Part shown: positions 61,229 through 64,000 of the stretch, piece by piece
How the letters are laid out: the number at the start of each line of letters is the position of its first letter
Numbering within the stretch: position 1 is the stretch's first letter
Source: Olsenella sp. Marseille-P4559
GTDB lineage: Bacteria > Actinomycetota > Coriobacteriia > Coriobacteriales > Atopobiaceae
NCBI RefSeq assembly: GCF_900605015.1
Contig: NZ_LR027574.1
Coordinates: 228,076-292,075 of the forward strand
Length of the DNA: 64,000 nucleotides
Reading direction: 5' to 3'
Position numbers and translations under genes: made by a program
Notes under the pieces: generated by a model
What the model was told of the DNA's origin: nothing
Databases searched by the model: none
What the model saw: only the letters and a program-made list of their open reading frames with translations

Positions 61229-62722
61229 ATGTCGCTCACGGACCGCACCAAGCCAACAGATGTCTCGCTCAACACCGACCTCTATGAGCTCACGATGGCT
61301 CAGGGATTCTGGGAGTCGGGCCTTGTCGACACCCAGGCAACCTTCAACGCTTTCTTCCGCGAGAACCCCTTTGGCGGTGGCTATGCGGTTGCCTGCGGTA
61401 TGGGGCAGATTACGGATTTGGTCGAGAACTTCGTCTTCGACGACGAGGACATCGCCTACCTGGCCAGCATCCCGGCACCGGGTGGTGGCCACATGTTCAA
61501 GCCGGGTTTTCTCGACTACCTTCGCGACCATCGCCTTGATCTTACGATCCATGCCGTCCCCGAGGGGGACGTGGTCTTTCCGCGCGAGCCCATAGTGCGC
61601 GTTCAGGGCCCTCTCGTCGACTGCCAGCTCATCGAGACGGCCCTGCTCAACCTTGTGAACTTCCAGACCCTCGTGGCAACGAAGGCCTCGCGCGTGGTTC
61701 GCGCGGCCGAGGGGCATCCGGTGTCTGACTTTGGCCTGAGGCGTGCCCAGGGTCCCGACGGCGGCCTTGCCGTTGCTCGCGCCTCCTACATTGCCGGCGC
61801 AAGCTCCACATCGAACCTGCTTGCGGGCAAGGTCTACGGCATCCCTGTCTTTGGCACCCACGCCCACTCCTGGGTCATGGCATTCCCCACGGAGCTCGAC
61901 GCCTTCCGTGCGTTTGCCAAGTCGAGTCCCAAGAACTGCGTGCTGCTCCTCGACACCTACGACGTCCACCAGGGTATCAAAAACGCAATCATAGTTGCCA
62001 AGGAGATGGAGGCCGCGGGCGAGCGCTTGGCCGCAATCCGCATCGACTCGGGCGATCTTGCCAAGCTCACCAAGGAGACGCGCGAGGCCTTTGACGACGC
62101 CGGCCTGCCCTACGTGAAGATCTCGGCCTCGAACGACCTGGACGAGTACACCATCCAGTCGCTCTACGCGCAGGGTGCGCCCATCGACTCATTTGGCGTG
62201 GGCACCAAGCTCGCTACCTGCGACCCGCAGCCCTCGCTCGGCGGCGTCTACAAGCTCTCGGCCGTTCGCGATTCGGCAGACGCCCCGTGGAACCCTGTCA
62301 TCAAGCTCTCCGAGCAGGCCTACAAGCGCACGGTCCCGGGTGTCCAGCGCGTCCTGCGCTTCTTGGACGACGACCACTGCCCGGTGGGCGACATGATTCT
62401 GGATGACTCCTACGTGCGTGGGGATGCCACGGCAACCGCGAGGATGGAAGACATCCTCGATCCCTTCTCGTCCTACGAGCTTTCCGGCACGCCGCGCGAG
62501 CTTCTCGCCTGCTATGTCGAGCATGGTGAGCGTGCGGGCGAGCCGGTGGACATCGAGGAGTCGCGCTCCCGCTGTCACAACGCGCTCATGCACCTTGATC
62601 CGGCAGTGGCCCGCTTCCTCAACCCGCAGATCTACCCTGTAGGCCTGGAGCCGGGTCTTGCAGCGCTTCGTCGCGACCTCGCGGAGAAGGAGCGTAGCGA
62701 GTCATCGCGCGTCAAGCGCTAG
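61229..62722 (+). CDS. pncB: Nicotinate phosphoribosyltransferase
   Basis: 497 aa. Converts nicotinate and PRPP to nicotinate mononucleotide in NAD salvage. Landmarks: NTDLYELTMAQGFWESG at the start, FGLRRAQGPDGG (about residue 170), GTHAHSWVMAF (about 210), the phosphate-binding IRIDSGDL (about 270) and FGVGTKLAT (about 322). GGGAGGAAG lies nine bases upstream of the ATG. Confidence 0.95.
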   Translation: MSLTDRTKPTDVSLNTDLYELTMAQGFWESGLVDTQATFNAFFRENPFGGGYAVACGMGQITDLVENFVFDDEDIAYLASIPAPGGGHMFKPGFLDYLRDHRLDLTIHAVPEGDVVFPREPIVRVQGPLVDCQLIETALLNLVNFQTLVATKASRVVRAAEGHPVSDFGLRRAQGPDGGLAVARASYIAGASSTSNLLAGKVYGIPVFGTHAHSWVMAFPTELDAFRAFAKSSPKNCVLLLDTYDVHQGIKNAIIVAKEMEAAGERLAAIRIDSGDLAKLTKETREAFDDAGLPYVKISASNDLDEYTIQSLYAQGAPIDSFGVGTKLATCDPQPSLGGVYKLSAVRDSADAPWNPVIKLSEQAYKRTVPGVQRVLRFLDDDHCPVGDMILDDSYVRGDATATARMEDILDPFSSYELSGTPRELLACYVEHGERAGEPVDIEESRSRCHNALMHLDPAVARFLNPQIYPVGLEPGLAALRRDLAEKERSESSRVKR

Positions 62723-62817
62723 CATCTGCGCTTCGGCGGCGCACGGCGCCTCTGTTACACTGCTCGCACACGTAGGCGTGCCAGGGGGCGCGCAGGTATC
62801 CAGGAAGGACGAGGCAC

Positions 62818-64000
62818 ATGCCCGAGAAGATTGAGGAGCTCGTCAGGAAAGCCGTCGCAGATGCGCAGGAGGCGGGAGACCTTCCTGCCTTCGAGGTGGG
62901 GGACCTTGGCCTTGAGCGCCCCGCCGACGCCGAGAACGGTGACTGGACCACCACGCTTGCCCTGCGCTCCGCACGTCTCGCACACATGGCGCCCCGCGCG
63001 ATTGCCCAGGCCATTGTGGGCCACATGGCAAGTGACCCCGGCGTCCCCAAGGTCGAGGTCGCAGGTCCCGGCTTTGTGAACTTCTACCTCTCGGCGGCCG
63101 CCAACAACGAGATTTTCCGCACGGTGCGCGAGCAGGGTCATGACTTTGGCCGCTCGAACATTGGCGTTGGCGAGAAGGTCCAGGTCGAGTTCGTGTCGGC
63201 AAACCCCGTGGGCCCGCTCCACATTGGCCACGGTCGCTGGGCGGCACTGGGCGACTCGCTCTGTCGCGTGATGGAGCACGCCGGCTACGACGTTGAGCGC
63301 GAGTACTACATCAATGACCATGGCAGCCAGATGGACGTCTTTGGCAACTCTGTCGCCGAGCGCTATCTGCAGCTGGCGCAGGTGATGGGGGAGCGTGGCT
63401 GCTCGCTCGACGAGGCCGTGAAGGTGCTGCTCGATGACCGCAAGGCCTTCGTGGCAGACGAGGAGGACGCTTGTCCCGAGCTTCACCCCTTCGCTGACTC
63501 TTTCAACAGGAACCTGGGTGGCAATGCCTATGGCGGAGACTACATCGTCGACGTTGCCCGTCACTTCATGGAAGTCGACGGCACGTGTTGGGTGGACGCA
63601 GATCCCCAGGAGCGCATGCTCGAGTTCCGCGAGCGCGGCTATCGGCTCATGCTCGAGACGATCAAGAACACGCTCGACGAGTCCCGCTGCCACTTTGATA
63701 TGTGGTACTCCGAGCGCTCCCTCTACGCGAAGGGCGAGGATGGCACCTCGGCCGTCGGCCGTGCCCTCGCGCGTCTGGATGAGATGGGCTACCTCTACCG
63801 CGACGAGGACGGTGCGCTGTGGTTCCGCTCAACCGCCCTTGGTGACGACAAGGACCGCGTGCTCATCAAGACCAACGGCGAGTACACCTACTTTGCCTCT
63901 GACGTGGCATATCACTGGAACAAGTTCCAGCGTGTCGACCACGTGATTGACATTTGGGGTGCCGACCACCACGGCTACATCAAGCGCGTCGACTCCGCCT
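62818..64000 (+). CDS. argS: Arginine-tRNA ligase, 3' end cut by window edge
   Basis: 394 codons visible of about 560-590. ATG at 62818 with AGGAAGGACGAGG upstream. N-terminal additional domain (recognises the tRNA D-loop), then the class I signature SANPVGPLHIGHGRW (HIGH, about residue 135), YYINDHGSQMDVFGNS, and IWGADHHGYIKRV just before the edge. Charges tRNA-Arg. Confidence 0.96.
   Translation, partial: MPEKIEELVRKAVADAQEAGDLPAFEVGDLGLERPADAENGDWTTTLALRSARLAHMAPRAIAQAIVGHMASDPGVPKVEVAGPGFVNFYLSAAANNEIFRTVREQGHDFGRSNIGVGEKVQVEFVSANPVGPLHIGHGRWAALGDSLCRVMEHAGYDVEREYYINDHGSQMDVFGNSVAERYLQLAQVMGERGCSLDEAVKVLLDDRKAFVADEEDACPELHPFADSFNRNLGGNAYGGDYIVDVARHFMEVDGTCWVDADPQERMLEFRERGYRLMLETIKNTLDESRCHFDMWYSERSLYAKGEDGTSAVGRALARLDEMGYLYRDEDGALWFRSTALGDDKDRVLIKTNGEYTYFASDVAYHWNKFQRVDHVIDIWGADHHGYIKRVDSA

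Overview
The window looks like chromosome of a high-GC anaerobic actinobacterium, most likely class Coriobacteriia (Olsenella/Atopobium-like). I infer this from the GC-rich coding style, the dissimilatory sulfite reductase operon (asrABC), the PTS/HPr genes, the tgt-secD-secF-recJ-rel order and the infC-rpmI-rplT operon; a database comparison would settle it. Both edges cut genes: a DhaK-type kinase on the left and argS on the right.

Layout. 1-3.3 kb: two dihydroxyacetone-kinase-family systems (DhaK + DhaL, then a fused DhaK-DhaL). 3.5-10.3 kb: an alpha/beta hydrolase, a FecBCD-type iron/cobalamin ABC importer and asrABC. 10.7-12.0 kb: the 5' part of a PRD/EIIB/EIIA-type transcriptional regulator. 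12.03-32.70 kb: a lower-GC genomic island of Clostridia-like character. 32.7-36.2 kb: the missing 3' part of the same regulator, then the PTS EIIA, EIIB and EIIC genes and a SIS-domain protein it presumably controlled. 36.3-64 kb: mainly core genes: metG, two membrane proteins, a PHP phosphatase, queH-queA, a coiled-coil membrane protein, ptsH, tgt, secDF, a RecJ-helicase fusion, rel, an MBL hydrolase, tRNA-Leu, infC-rpmI-rplT, a WecA-like transferase, a 6S RNA candidate, tRNA-Ala, a radical SAM enzyme, pncB and argS.

The island is the most remarkable region. It sits inside the EIIB domain of the regulator; joining position 12031 to 32701 restores the protein in frame. It carries an ECF-type importer (S, T and a double ATPase), an AraC-family regulator, a pair of ABC half-transporters of YbtP/YbtQ architecture, and a set of small-molecule enzymes: four hydrolases of the alpha/beta fold (one with Cys in place of the nucleophilic Ser), two methyltransferases, an SRPBCC protein, an MBL hydrolase and a truncated ATC (2-aminothiazoline-4-carboxylate) hydrolase-like gene. 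I saw no integrase, conjugation gene or NRPS/PKS gene. My reading is uptake and processing of a foreign thiazoline-type siderophore or similar metabolite, which is a hypothesis.

The island records a visible order of events. An ISL3-family element (22887-27339) split a methyltransferase gene with an 8-bp target duplication, and an IS21-family element (24241-27156) then split the ISL3 transposase just after its catalytic Glu with a 7-bp duplication. Three genes also carry single-base frameshifts in homopolymer runs, at 11295 (G5), 21176 (A6) and 30300 (T7 on the + strand), which may be decay, slippage or sequencing error.
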